From NCBI GenBank assembly GCA_964036665.1, contig OZ038531.1:10416168-10480167 (forward strand): a stretch of 64,000 nucleotides of DNA, read 5' to 3'. Positions 53,726-64,000 of the stretch are shown here, one piece after another (position 1 is the first letter of the stretch; each line of letters begins with the position of its first letter). Made by a program: the position numbers and the translations under genes. Below the pieces are notes generated by a model. That model did no database searches, was not told the DNA's origin, and was given only the letters and a program-made list of their open reading frames with translations. The DNA is from Gordius sp. MW1 (lineage: Eukaryota; Nematomorpha; Gordioida; Gordea; Gordiidae).

Positions 53726-54080
53726 GCGCGTAGCCAGGATTTTCACGATGGGGGGGGGGGGGGAATCTGGCAACAAATTTTGTTTTAAAACGCATTTTAT
53801 CAAAAATAAATAAATAAAAAAAAGATATATATATTATGTTTCTAGGTTTTTGTAAGTGTCGTCTTTGATGTAACTAAACTATAATATTTTAACCCATGAT
53901 ATTAATCAAAAAACAGGGGGGGGGGATTTTCCCTCTTTGTATAAATAGTGATAGAAATCAGATTTTTATCTAAGATTCAGTAGCAACAGTCCAATTTTAT
54001 TATTGAGTTTTTCCATATAATTTAAATTTTTTGTTAAATTTTTTTTTGTTAATGGCCCTCCTTGCCTACGCTACCCTTAA
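53726..54080. mobile_element. GCGTAGCCAGG-type MITE
   Basis: GCGCGTAGCCAGGATTTTC with a G-run on the left and CTCCTTGCCTACGCTACCC on the right form imperfect inverted ends about 350 bp apart. Another GGGGG run lies at about 53917. A similar start, GGCGTAGGTAGCC, is found at 50848. Target duplication not resolved. Confidence 0.5.
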
Positions 54081-55144
54081 ATTATTATCTTAGCCTAACA
54101 ATATTAAAAACCTCAACATGCCATATTCTTGTGATTTTTGTTTCTTGAATATGTGATCTTATTGTTATTAACATATATTTTTCTAGACACTCCCTAGCCT
54201 TTCAACTTTTCATGTTTTATAAAATTTAAGCAGCACTTACATATTTAAGTATTGGCTTCACTTATAGCTACATAAAAAAGCGGTATCTTCCTAGAAGATA
54301 TTATTCTCGATTTAGTCAATATGTAAATTTTATAAAAATACAGTTTTCGTTTCTAAATGACTATCATTTTTAGCTCCACCTTTTTAAATATTTGCAAAAA
54401 AAGAATACTACAAGCATAACCAATTCGCATATCCTTTATAAATTTTCTAAAAGCATAAGCTTATCATACTGTCCATAGTTATTTCTCCGTTCATAGATTA
54501 CGGACCTTCCCTGATGAGGAAGCCGGCGAAGGGAGGCGGCGCGAAATAGTTAAAAAAAACTTTACAAAGAAATTCCGGATTATTTGTTTACGCGAATACG
54601 AATAAATAGTTACAACAGTAAAATGAAGTTTGGCGAAGTGAAAGGGAAAATTACAATAATTAGGAAAAACGTAGGGATTGGGGTGGACAATTACAAATGA
54701 TTTGGGGAAAAAGTGCAAAGATTGTGGAAAATTTGCAAAGATTGGGGAAAATTTACAAAGATTAAAATCTTGATGTGAGATTTCGCTTTTAAAGCCGTTT
54801 AATCTTCCCTGGGTGGTGTGGTGGGCTTGATTGAATGAGCATTGTCCTGGAAATCTTCAGAATAGCAGATGTTGCTAAGCTAAAAATAAAAATAAAAAGT
54901 AATTAAAAAAGAGCGTTAAAGAAATTTAGCCACTTCCGCGTATAGGTTAACGCGCGGCAAAAGTGCCTTTCTTTCAATTCCTTTTTTTAATTACAAGGAT
55001 TGCTAAACCATTCTAAAAAAACTTTTACGTTACAAATAATAAGAAAGATCTAAGTAAGATCAAAGTATATCGCGATCATTAAACATGGTACACACGTATA
55101 CCACACCTTTTCCTATTATTGAGAAGTTGAAGGTGCGGGGCTGT
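54081..55144. other. Non-coding DNA, nothing firmly recognised
   Basis: Includes a short GC-rich patch at 54500-54545 (CTGATGAGGAAGCCGGCGAA) and AAAGATTGGGGAAAATTT repeats at 54700-54760. The end next to 55145 probably belongs to the 3' UTR of the Gypsy relic. Confidence 0.4.
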
Positions 55145-55587
55145 CCAAAGTCAGGGTGTCCATAGGTACCCTGGACTCCAGCTCTGCGACATCTTTAGGT
55201 TGGGTTGCCTTTCCCGAACCGGTTTTAGTTTTGAAGCTCATTAGGGGCAAGTGCTTTGCTTTACACCCCCAACACTTCTTCTTCTTCAAAATCGTAGCAA
55301 CGGTTGATTTTCTGATCCAATATGGCGTTGCCCCTCGTTTGTATTTCTGTTTTGTCTTATCGCAGCCCCCTCATGTCCATTGTTTCTCGGTCGTCTCGGA
55401 GATCTTGGGCCTTGTGTGTACGATCTCACAACCTGGCCTGGCGAACCTAGAGAGTGCATCAAGATTAAAAGCCTTGACCCCCCGTCCGTTTCCACTTTGA
55501 TTAATATGTACACTGGACTCTTTCATTCCTAGGTGCCGTGGATGTAACGTCCAAATCCACGTCGCATCATGCTGCGTTGATTCGCAT
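55145..55587 (-). pseudogene. Gypsy C third ORF relic with CWGC-x3-H
   Basis: From an ATG at 55587 it reads MRINAA, a stop, then CDVDLDVTSTAP, parallel to MRIPTAWYDVRLEVIPTAP in copies A and B. After a frameshift it continues VYILIKVETDGGSRLLILMH. Near 55274-55240 it encodes CWGCKAKHLPLM, matching CWGCRRRHLPPM of copy B. The last Cys of the motif is Ser here. Same position after integrase as in A and B. Confidence 0.7.
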
Positions 55588-55743
55588 CTAAATAGAAATA
55601 AACTTTGAAACTAATAGCACCAAACAATTTTAATTATTCCAGTGCCTAATCTCACATTTATTTTCGTCTAAGTCCTTAATTTTATAAATTTTTGTGACTA
55701 ATTTATCAATAATCACACCTAACACCCATTTAGGTTTACCCAA

Positions 55744-56340
55744 TTAGTTCCGATACCAAACTCTTTGGTTTACCTTAAACTTTGGCACACTAATACTGGG
55801 CAATGTTTGGTGCTCAGTGAACTTTGCAAAATCTGGTAGGTACCTTAATTTACGATTTAAAGACTCGCAGCTAACCGGAGCACGATTAGGATACCGCGGT
55901 GACATACTGTGATAAAGTTTAGACAACCACGTTCCGTCCTTCGTTACTTTAGCTATGTTCAACCATTTTTTAACAATACCTACATACCTTTCTACCTGCC
56001 CATTAGAGCTTGGATGGTACGGTGGAGTTAAAATACGGTTAATTTTATATTTTAGACAAAAATGTTTAAATTCATTGCTAACAAAAGCTTTATCATTATC
56101 CGTAACAATTATTTCTGGAAACCCGTAATTCCCTATCAATTCTTTTAGAATTGTAATTGTTACCCTACTAGATATATTTTTAAATTCCGTCTAACCGGAA
56201 AACGCATCTACTATTAAAATGTACCGTTTTTTTTTATCTATTTCGAAAAAATTTATGTGTATACGCTCCCACGGAAATATAGGACGCGGCCACTTAGATT
56301 TTTTATTCCTACGCGGCATCGGTGCATCAAGCTTACAAAG
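55744..56340 (-). pseudogene. Gypsy C integrase fragment
   Basis: Segments: 56340-56140 (KSKWPRPIFPWERIHINFFE, with a TAG in place of the Trp codon of the SGW motif near 56190) and 56139-55744 (IIVTDNDKAFVSNEFK, PPYHPSSNGQVERYVGIV, KVNQRVWYRN). The second Asp and the Glu of the D,D,E triad are kept; the first Asp position reads Asn (HINFF). Confidence 0.85.
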
Positions 56341-56345
56341 CTCAA

Positions 56346-56836
56346 ATTATAAATACATGAGGAAAATTATAAGATTGTAAGATTATGATCAAAGGTAATA
56401 TTATCATAGGAATTGAAGATTATAAGAAGTATATGTTAGCATGATGACGATAATATGAGCAATAACTGATAAGAAGAGGGAGAAGGATAATGAATCTTTA
56501 TTAAATAGTAGGGTTAGGGAGGGGACATATTAACGAATAAAAAACAAATTTAAGACAAAAGAATTAATAGAAGTTAAACATATGGTTTTTGCCAACTCGG
56601 CTTTGGCTTACAATATTAAAATATTTAATTATAGCAATAATATATTCTGTAGAAAATAATACACAAACAAAAGTTATGCTAAATTAAACAATTCTTCTTT
56701 TTCCTATTTATATATACGACATCTGATTAGGATCTTATTTAAAATTGAGAATAATATTTATAAAAATAATCGAGTGTGCTGTTAGTTATGATCATATTAG
56801 ATAGAAAACATTTATACCATGATGGACTACCAGCGA
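56346..56836. other. AT-rich spacer
   Basis: Nothing recognised between the Gypsy relic and the next foldback element. Confidence 0.5.
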
Positions 56837-56845
56837 GAATGTACT

Positions 56846-58856
56846 GGCCTAGGCTGTGTATTCTCGATTCAAAGTGGTAAATAACAAATCATAAAAATGT
56901 TTCTTAAACGTTCCATTCCCGAGCGCTAACACCTTCGTTAATCTGTATGCTATTGTTTACAATAAATAACACGCCTTGCACTTCATTTTTTAAATTCGCC
57001 ATTTTTGAATTTTTATCTAATCTAATCCACATAATATCAATATTATTTCCTAACAGTTTGTGGTATTAGTTTCTGATGATGGTATAATTAATATACATAA
57101 ATTAATTATTTTTCTAGATAAAAATATTTGAAAAATATTTGAAATCAATGAATTACTGATTGCAAAAAAATTAAATGAAGATTTTGTGTCTGTCAATTAT
57201 TTTATATCAGCTTTAATATTATTAATAAAAGATTTATTTTCAACACATTTGTCTCATATAAGAATATTTCAATCAAAAGTTGTCATTCATCCAATTTGTG
57301 TCTTATTGTTAAAAAATGATTGCTGACATTTGTTTATTATGTCTTCAAATTTTGATTATTTTTCTTCGAAAGTAGTTGCTGAGACATATAAATTAAATGT
57401 TTTTTAGAGATTCAATAAATTCTAACCATTGTTGTCAAAATTAAATTTAATTGTAGATAATTAGATATAAAAATTAAAAATTGTTACTTACCAAATTAAT
57501 ATTTCAATTTGTTACACTAGATAATACAAACTAAGTTTATTATTTAAGAACATGTTTGCAAACGAGTATAAATTATTCATGATACCTTATGATTTCAACA
57601 AAAAAACTTTCAAATTCAAAGAACAAAATATTCCCCTTAAATTTTATTTAATAATTTTATTATAAATATATAACATTAATAATAAATATGATAATCATTT
57701 TTTTATTATATTAAAATCAAGAAGAGGTGGTAGAATTTTCTTTGCCACGTCCTTTTGGGGCAAATTTATTTGAATATCTGATAAAAAATCACTTAATCTT
57801 AAGAAGTGTATATACTTGTGAATAATTGAAGATAATTGCATGAGGAGGATTGCTTGATATTAAATATTAATGAGCTACCTAAAAAAATGGCAAAATAAAA
57901 TTATTTTGTAATCCATACTTTCTATTCTATTATGACCATAACCCCTCTTGAATTCTGGTAGTATCTTGATATGCATTTCTAAATTATTTATTTGTAATCA
58001 TTTTAAGCACATACCTTTAGAAGAAGATTGATTAGAAAATTTTAATAAATGTTTTCAATACTTAAAAAAATGAATTACTCATGGTTATTATTAAGTACTT
58101 CTAAGAGGAGAAGCCCGAAAGAATCATTACCTAAAATAATAATTACATCCTATACAAGTAAGCTTTATAAGTTACTCGATACAAATTTTTATAAATATCA
58201 GGGATGCTAGAATTCATGGCTTTTGCTTTTCAAACATTTAGATAGTCATAATAATAATCAAAAAGATTGTCCTTCCTTTCACATAAAATTCCTGATAACT
58301 CAATGGATCTATTTTTAAATTTGTTATATTTCTGCATTTTTGAAAGGTTTTTTTTTGGTTTTAGGGACATTATTTAGAGATTCTTCTAAATTTGTTTTCT
58401 TCCATCTCTTATTACAAAGTTGGATATTAAATAATGGGATATTAGAGTATTCCCTCACCTTAGATATGTGTGGACAATAATAATGAAGCTGTCATATATG
58501 TAACAAATTGGCAAACACAAAATCTTCATATAATTTTGTTACAATCAGTATTTATTCATTGATTTAAAATATAATATTTTAATCTAGAAAAATAAGTAAT
58601 TTATTTATATCTTATACCATTATCAGAAACTAATACCACAAAATGTAAAGAAATAATATTGATATTATGTAGATTAGATTAGGGTTCAGAAATGGGGGGG
58701 GATTTAAAAAATAAAGTGCAAGGCGTGTTATTATTTGTAAATAATTACATACAAATTAACGAACGCGCTGTTAGCGCTCGGAAATGGAACGTTTTAGAAA
58801 TGCGTTTTTACGCTTTGTTATTTATCCCTTTGAATCGAGAATACATAGCCTAGGCC
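56846..58856. mobile_element. Long-TIR (about 340 bp) foldback element, possibly Mutator-like
   Basis: Left arm GGCCTAGGCTGTGTATTCTC (56846) and its inverse ending at 58856 match over about 340 bp (arms 56846-57195 and 58500-58856). The flanks GAATGTACT (56837-56845) and GAATGTATA (58857-58865) fit an 8-9-bp target duplication with two mismatches. The 1.3-kb interior is AT-rich without coding. Long inverted repeats and a 9-bp duplication suggest a non-autonomous Mutator-like element, but hAT is possible. Confidence 0.8.
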
Positions 58857-58865
58857 GAATGTATA

Positions 58866-60119
58866 TGCAAAATTCTTAAATATTCAACAGCTCGAGCACT
58901 AACAAAAGTGAGTTTGGCATGTTATTTCTTGTTATTCGGAATTAAAAATTTCTTGTATGAGACAACCTGTAATATAAGCAAGAATAAACATTTTTAACAG
59001 CCATTATGTTCTTATAAATGGTATATAAAAACTAATATTTTGCTATTAACTTAACTTTTTAACTTAATCATTATGACCATTTTTAATTGTGGTATTTTAT
59101 GTCAAGATTGGGTATTTATGTTTTAATAAGTAAATTATTTTGTTTTTTAAGTGCTTTGAATTATCCCTATGAAGTTATTGTCATTTTATTGTAAGCTTAA
59201 AAATATTATTTTGGGATAATTTTTGATCATTGCTTCAATCTTACACAATATATATCTATAAATTATATACATACTTGTTGTTTTTTTAGCTAATTTGGTT
59301 AATTTTTTAAAAACTTGTCACCATCTGTTAAAGTTTTTGGCATGGGAATGGCTAGGAGTGTTGTATTTCTATAAACCTGGGTTTTTAATATATTTTTTAA
59401 ATTAATTTTAGATTTAACCTTTGTAATTCATTTAAAATTTATAAAATTTATTTTAATTATAATATATATTAGTTTATGAAAATAAAACTTAAAAGCAACA
59501 AAAAATTGTATTTTAAATGATTGATAGGTTATTGCTAAATTAGCACATAATAAATACTACTGATGGTTTGGATTTGCAGGTTTTATTTACATATAGTTTG
59601 ACAAACTTCAAAGTATAATTTTAAAGCTATTCACTTAAGCAGTTTCCTTTAGTTTTTATGCTGATTTTGCTTGTTCACTTAATAAAAGAGATTGAAAGTA
59701 TAACGTGTTTCAAGTTAGCAAATTTTTTGAATTGTAGAAATATATTAATCTAAGTTTCAATGATAGCATATAATCTTTTTATATCATTAACATTTACTTT
59801 GTGTCTTGTCGGGCTGACCCTTAAATGAGTTTGGGGAATTGGAAATTTATTGAAATGGTCCAATCTTTTAAACTACCATCTTTTTTTTAAAGACAAAGTC
59901 CACTAACCCATCATATTAAACATTAATTTATAACATTATCATACAAAATAAAATGTTTGTTTAATGATTGATAACCATATCTGTTCTCAAAGTACCTTAC
60001 AAATAATTATAAGCAAAGAATTGTAAGTTTGGTGTATCAAATTGTGTCTTGAAAGATGGGTAAAGTTTTAATATAGTATCAACTCGTCATCCTTTATTAT
60101 GTCTTTTGAAGATGTTCCC
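58866..60119. other. AT-rich spacer, nothing recognised
   Basis: No supported gene, RNA or element end. Confidence 0.5.
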
Positions 60120-60690
60120 TCATTAATACCAAGATTTTTTGGGGGATTCCTTAATGTCTCTGGGCAGATGTAAATTATTTTTAAATCTTCATTCCGTGAA
60201 AGGATTTGTTAACCCTTGTGCTAATTCTTTGATATATTTACTTCTGATAATTTTTTCATCAATATTTTTTTGATAAACTATCATCAAAGTGATTATGGCT
60301 ATATTCAAAAATGTATAAAATATAGTAAGAAGCCATCTGTTTGACACCCTTGCAACATTATTGCACAGCTAATCTATGCTAATCTATTCCCTTAAGGTAT
60401 GTTGTAGAATTAAATGGTTAAGCTTTAATGCCTGTTGCTGGATTAGTTTTTTTATGTCACAACGTAGGAAGGATAATAATTCAACTGTTGAAAGGCAAAT
60501 CTGTCTAAATGTACTGGTACATTTTTTATCTTGCAAAAGTCTAATGGAATTTGCCTTTTGTTTTTTTAATGTGCCTACATTAGTTAACAAATGTTTTGTT
60601 AATATATGATTGGTCAACTCATAGCCCGAGAACCAAATGTCCATTGCCACATTTCTATTAAACATCAAAATTGGCATAGACATCGCTGCA
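60120..60690 (-). pseudogene. piggyBac transposase relic (PGBD type)
   Basis: The minus-strand frame 60683-60384 has DIWFSGYELTNHILTKH and VGTLKKQKANSI, the second-Asp region of piggyBac proteins. Beyond a frameshift, RWLLTIFYTFLNIAIITLMI and IRSKYIKELAQGLTNP match the region after the third Asp. Stops interrupt it. Terminal repeats were not found. Confidence 0.75.
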
Positions 60691-60759
60691 AGCGTTTCAA
60701 ACAGTTGACTCCCTAATTTTTTCTACATTGTTGAATATAGTCACCTTTAATTTTAAGGG

Positions 60760-60828
60760 GTGGGGGCGTAGTTGGTACAGGCTTTGTCTTTGAACAAGAG
60801 CTCGCGGGTTCAAATCCCGCTTTCTGCA
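60760..60828 (+). tRNA. tRNA-like sequence (probable pseudogene)
   Basis: D-arm-like GCGTAGTTGGTACAGGC, an anticodon-like stem TTTGT/ACAAG with a 6-base loop, and a perfect T-arm GCGGG-TTCAAAT-CCCGC, followed by a T-run (60830-60836) able to end RNA polymerase III transcription. The acceptor stem pairs only through several G-T pairs and the anticodon loop is one base short, so identity and function are doubtful. Confidence 0.4.
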
Positions 60829-60836
60829 CTTTTTTT

Positions 60837-61756
60837 CAAACGATTTAATATATATCACATCTTCACCACGCCACGGCTGTCAGGCCTGGATAGCCGAGCA
60901 TCACCCCTTATCAAAATTTTTAAAGAAGCTGACCACTCTAGTCTGCCTAACATTGGAACTTTTTCTAATTCAATGATTATTTATCAAATAATATTTGTAA
61001 AAAAATTACCAGAATTAAATACAATAAAGAATTTGCACATGGTTCACATAGCCTTTCAGATATTAAGGGTTATATAAGAAAATTCTTTAAATAAAGGCAT
61101 AAAAATAGGACGATAAGCCTTTTACTCAATATTCCTCTTTTCTAGTCACTTGTCAATATTGTGTAAGAATTGCATAGAAAATGTCGGGAGGTAAAATATG
61201 ATGTGGCATCAAAATTTTATTTAAAAGCTGGGAATTCAGAATTCGATTATTAGTTTTGTAATATATAAATGTTTCTCATAATTTTTACCTTTAATCGAAT
61301 CTTTTATAAACCTATCGCTATCTGAGAACTGGAAGGGGTGTTTTATCTACAATTTTTGAAAATTTTAAGTATAATGTTTTCCAACAGATTTCTATATATT
61401 TTATCATAAACTGTTTTAAAAGTGTGACGGACTATGGGTCATACTTTTAAACCATAGTTAGTTCAAAATTTTCTAATACATAGTCACTGTTTTATGTTAA
61501 TGACACGGATTAGTGTCATCCAATTATTTTAAACGTGTAATAATATTAGGCGTCAGTATAAAATTTTTTGTGCATTAATAAAACAGATTTATATACGTAG
61601 GTTACCTGATACTTTATTTTATATTAGGTTATTCCTTCGTTTCCAATACAAATCATGACACGATTTATTACGCAGCAAATTTAAGTAAGGGTTGATAGAA
61701 CCACTACCCGCCGGGCAATATTTTTTAATGTCGCGTATTTCTCCCTAATTATCCCA
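60837..61756. other. Upstream region of SLC35G1-like gene
   Basis: AT-rich DNA without recognised gene. It should contain the promoter and 5' UTR of the transporter gene, but no TATA box or initiator could be chosen with confidence. Confidence 0.4.
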
Positions 61757-61762
61757 ATGTGA
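61757..61762 (+). promoter_or_regulatory. Minimal upstream ORF ATG-TGA
   Basis: ATGTGA, a start codon directly followed by a stop, lies 27 bases before the chosen start of the transporter, if the mRNA includes it. Such minimal uORFs can hold ribosomes and lower translation of the main frame. Confidence 0.3.
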
Positions 61763-61788
61763 TACCCGTGCCATTAAATTGGAAAAAA

Positions 61789-63288
61789 ATGAAGTTATTT
61801 TGCAAATCCAAAGCGTACCCATTGCATAATTCCCCCAAGGGATCCGCCCACTACGTCGATGATGACAAACGAGATGTATCTTCTTACTATCAGAATTCAG
61901 TCGCATCTAAGAAGAGTGCCCACGCAAATACACCTCTAAATACGGGTTCGAAAGACAATGCCGAAAACGCCCGACAACAAGGCGGTGCTTTTGTCACCCT
62001 GAGACGCGCATCTCAGGTTTGTAAAATTAAATTTTTCGCCCTCAAACACATATTGCGCCCTGTGTTCGGAATTTCGCTCGCCCTGATGCAATGCCTGTCC
62101 ATGGCGTTCGTTTTCCTCATGGTATCAAAAGTGAAGGGTGTCTCACCATTGGCGATCGGCAATATGCGGATGATTTGTCAATTACTCATTAGCCTCCCCC
62201 TCACCATCTTTAATTCAGACCCCGTTTTACCACCCCGCCGCTACGCCTTACCAGTCCTCATTCGATGCGTTTCGGGCACACTAGGAGTCGTTTCCCTCAT
62301 GTTTGCCATGTCTTACGCGCCCATCTCGGACGCCAGTTCCATCATATACACTTCGCCCATATTCGTAGCCATACTGGCCCGCATATTCCTTGCCGAACGC
62401 ATATCCCTGATCGACGCTAGCCTGCTCGTTATCACGGTGTTGGGCGTGCTTTTCATCACTCGACCCGCTCTCATTTTCAACTACATCCTCCCACCCAACG
62501 AACCACACGCGGCCGTGATCGAGAAACATTATCCCAAGCATCACTTGGGTCTCGCCTTTGCCGCCACCTCCGCTTTCACCAGTTCCGTGGCCATAGTATC
62601 GATCCGCAAGGTTCGCTCCTTGCCCCTCTCTCTCATACTCGTCGATTTTAGCGTGGTGGGTATATTAGTTACAACTATCCTCTGCTTCTCCCTAAAAGCG
62701 TACACCTCCCCCTCATGCACCAACGCCGACCGACTGCTTCTCATAGCGAGCTCCCTGCTAGGCTCCTTCGGCCAATTCTTCTTGTACGGCGCCTTGCGTT
62801 TTGAGAATGCCGGCATAATATCGGCCACCGCGAGCATGGGTATCGTTTTCACCTTTGTTCTCCAAGTGGTTTACAAAGGCGAAAACCCGCCCTGGACTAG
62901 TTGGTTCGGGGCCTCACTAGTGACCACCAGTATTATGGCACTCGGGGTGCATAAATGGCTAGTGGGCCGTAAAGCTAAAAGGGCTAGGGCGGCGCAACTT
63001 ATTGCTGCCTCTTCCTCAATTCAAATCCTCCCTCAGCCTAGTCAAACGACGGTCATGCCTAGAACGATGCCTCGCCTCATCCGTATGCAACGAGAAACGG
63101 AGTCTGGTGGTGGTGTTGAGCCTGCTACGCGTTACAACGTCACTAAAACTACGCACGAATCTTTGCCAATCCTATTTAACCCGACACCTAAAAAAGCGAT
63201 TTCTATGAAATCACTCAATCTCGTGAATGCTTCCGACGACCAGGATGACGAAGAAAACTTTTACGGTTCCGTCATAGCAATCGATTAA
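61789..63288 (+). CDS. SLC35G1: SLC35G1-like EamA/DMT-family transporter
   Basis: A 499-residue frame without introns from the first in-frame ATG (61789); the frame is also open upstream to a GTG at 61759, not a likely start in an animal. A polar N-terminal part of about 85 residues is followed by two EamA repeats of about five membrane segments each (roughly residues 90-230 and 255-400). The family signature in the first repeat is NMRMICQLLISLP, RCVSGTLGVVSLMFAMSYAP, then DASSIIYTSPIFVAILA. The second has SVAIVSIRKVRSLPLS and LRFENAGIISATASMGIVF. The C-terminal tail of about 95 residues is Ser/Thr/Pro-rich, longer than usual. Human SLC35G1 (about 365 residues) is an ER/plasma-membrane protein linked to STIM1 and to organic anion transport. 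Substrate here is not known. GC content is well above the surrounding DNA, as expected for a constrained gene. Confidence 0.9.
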   Translation: MKLFCKSKAYPLHNSPKGSAHYVDDDKRDVSSYYQNSVASKKSAHANTPLNTGSKDNAENARQQGGAFVTLRRASQVCKIKFFALKHILRPVFGISLALMQCLSMAFVFLMVSKVKGVSPLAIGNMRMICQLLISLPLTIFNSDPVLPPRRYALPVLIRCVSGTLGVVSLMFAMSYAPISDASSIIYTSPIFVAILARIFLAERISLIDASLLVITVLGVLFITRPALIFNYILPPNEPHAAVIEKHYPKHHLGLAFAATSAFTSSVAIVSIRKVRSLPLSLILVDFSVVGILVTTILCFSLKAYTSPSCTNADRLLLIASSLLGSFGQFFLYGALRFENAGIISATASMGIVFTFVLQVVYKGENPPWTSWFGASLVTTSIMALGVHKWLVGRKAKRARAAQLIAASSSIQILPQPSQTTVMPRTMPRLIRMQRETESGGGVEPATRYNVTKTTHESLPILFNPTPKKAISMKSLNLVNASDDQDDEENFYGSVIAID

Positions 63289-63764
63289 TTAGTGCGATTA
63301 TTTTTTTGTCCTCATAGCCAATTTTCCAAGTAGCGTAGAAAACTTTTGAGGACGTTTCCACCATATTATACATACATTTTAAATATGTGGACTTCATAAT
63401 CTTCAAAATAACTTAAATATTGTGTACAAGAGCTATAACATTCTTTATTGACCAATGCAAATTGTCCTATAATTCTTTTTTAAACTGCATGATACTCGTA
63501 CCCTGATTGTTATTTTTACTTATTTCCTATACCTTTTAATCATAATTATCTAGTCAATCACTTTTAGCCAATTATACCCTCTAATTGTTATTTTAGCGAA
63601 ACCCTTATTATATAATATTTATTAAATTGCGTGTGATTATTATAAATACAAATTGTATTAATAACTTGGGTGTGAATAATCTATAAAATTATATAAATTT
63701 TCCATAAAATCTTAATTAATTATTATTACTACTGTGCATAACTAAAACTACATCTTAGCATTTA
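63289..63764. other. 3' flank of SLC35G1-like gene
   Basis: AT-rich; likely 3' UTR then intergenic. No AATAAA close to the stop was found with confidence. Confidence 0.4.
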
Positions 63765-64000
63765 TGCGGCTCTGGATTTCAAATCGAACCAAATATTCTT
63801 AGAATTCGATTCGAATTGGAATTTAAAAAAAATATTCGATTCGAGATTCATCGAATACTAAAATAAAGATTTTATTCGAATATTTTCAAGTTTCATATTA
63901 ATTATTACATTTTAGAAATTTCATTCATAAAATTACAAAGATCGAATATATAACAATATTAAGGTCTGAAACAATTAAGAATTGTTTTTTAGTCAGTTTA
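63765..64000. mobile_element. ATTCGAAT-motif element, cut by window end
   Basis: CTGGATTTCAAATCGAACC begins a stretch of ATTCGATTCGAATT-type words followed by TTTCATTCATAAAATTACAA and GATCGAATATATAACAATAT. The same order is seen at 26430-26700. Both copies lack recognised coding. Confidence 0.55.

Larger units (their letters stand above)
55145..56345 (-). mobile_element. Divergent Gypsy relic (family C): integrase and third ORF
   Basis: On the minus strand, 56345-55744 encodes the integrase core and 55587-55145 the extra ORF, in the same order as copies A and B. It breaks off abruptly at 56345 (after KLDAPMPRRN-type sequence) against unrelated DNA. The protein is clearly diverged from A/B, so this is a separate family or an old copy. 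Confidence 0.85.

Noticed and set aside
54500..54550. CTGATGA followed at distance by GAAA, like a hammerhead ribozyme core
   Set aside because: Stem II cannot form between CTGATGA and GAAA beyond one base pair, and no matching stem I or cleavage triplet was found. CTTCC/GGAAG around CTGATGA just makes a plain hairpin.
55156..55500. 114-codon + strand frame
   Set aside because: Antisense to the third ORF of the Gypsy relic, which shows homology to copies A and B on the minus strand.
62281..62852. Minus-strand frames opposite SLC35G1
   Set aside because: Shadows of the transporter coding sequence.

Overview
The window is nuclear DNA of an invertebrate animal. It is strongly AT-rich, its genes are split by GT-AG introns, one gene gives an animal-type tRNA dihydrouridine synthase (DUS1L), another an animal-type SLC35G1 transporter, and there is a canonical 7SL (SRP) RNA. 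The species cannot be named from the sequence. Most of the window is transposable elements nested in one another.

Host genes. (1) DUS1L, + strand, 16992-23865: seven exons that join to an exact 437-codon frame. Intron 4 is 4.4 kb and holds a foldback element with 600-bp arms. (2) SRP RNA, - strand, about 31306-30975. (3) A single-exon SLC35G1-like transporter, + strand, 61789-63288. Two tRNA-like sequences (25921 and 60760) look degenerate.

Region by region. 1-13544: two copies of one Ty3/Gypsy retrotransposon lie tail to tail (A on +, B on -). They form a palindrome with arms of about 5 kb. Copy A is interrupted in its leader by two Helentron-like non-autonomous elements carrying satellite repeats. 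13545-16990: a 250-bp direct repeat flanks a GC-richer, decayed coding-like island, followed by MITE scraps and a LINE 3' end. 16992-23890: DUS1L. 24395-31306: a third Helentron-like element, two minisatellite-armed elements, a hAT element carrying a LINE fragment, poly-G/C palindromes and the SRP RNA. 33715-37707: a foldback element whose right arm holds a nearly complete RTE LINE with a 16-bp target duplication. 38941-56345: hAT, piggyBac, RTE and Gypsy copies nested in each other, many with exact target-site duplications. 56846-58856: a foldback element with about 340-bp inverted repeats. 60120-60690: a piggyBac relic. 61789-63288: SLC35G1.

The most unusual signal is in the Gypsy family. 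Its Gag-like and Pol frames are separated by one UGA in a UGA-CUA readthrough context. Its Gag-like protein has no visible capsid. After integrase it carries an extra GC-rich ORF with a CWGC-x3-H motif, and this ORF recurs in a divergent Gypsy relic 45 kb away. Most element proteins here are broken by frameshifts or stops.
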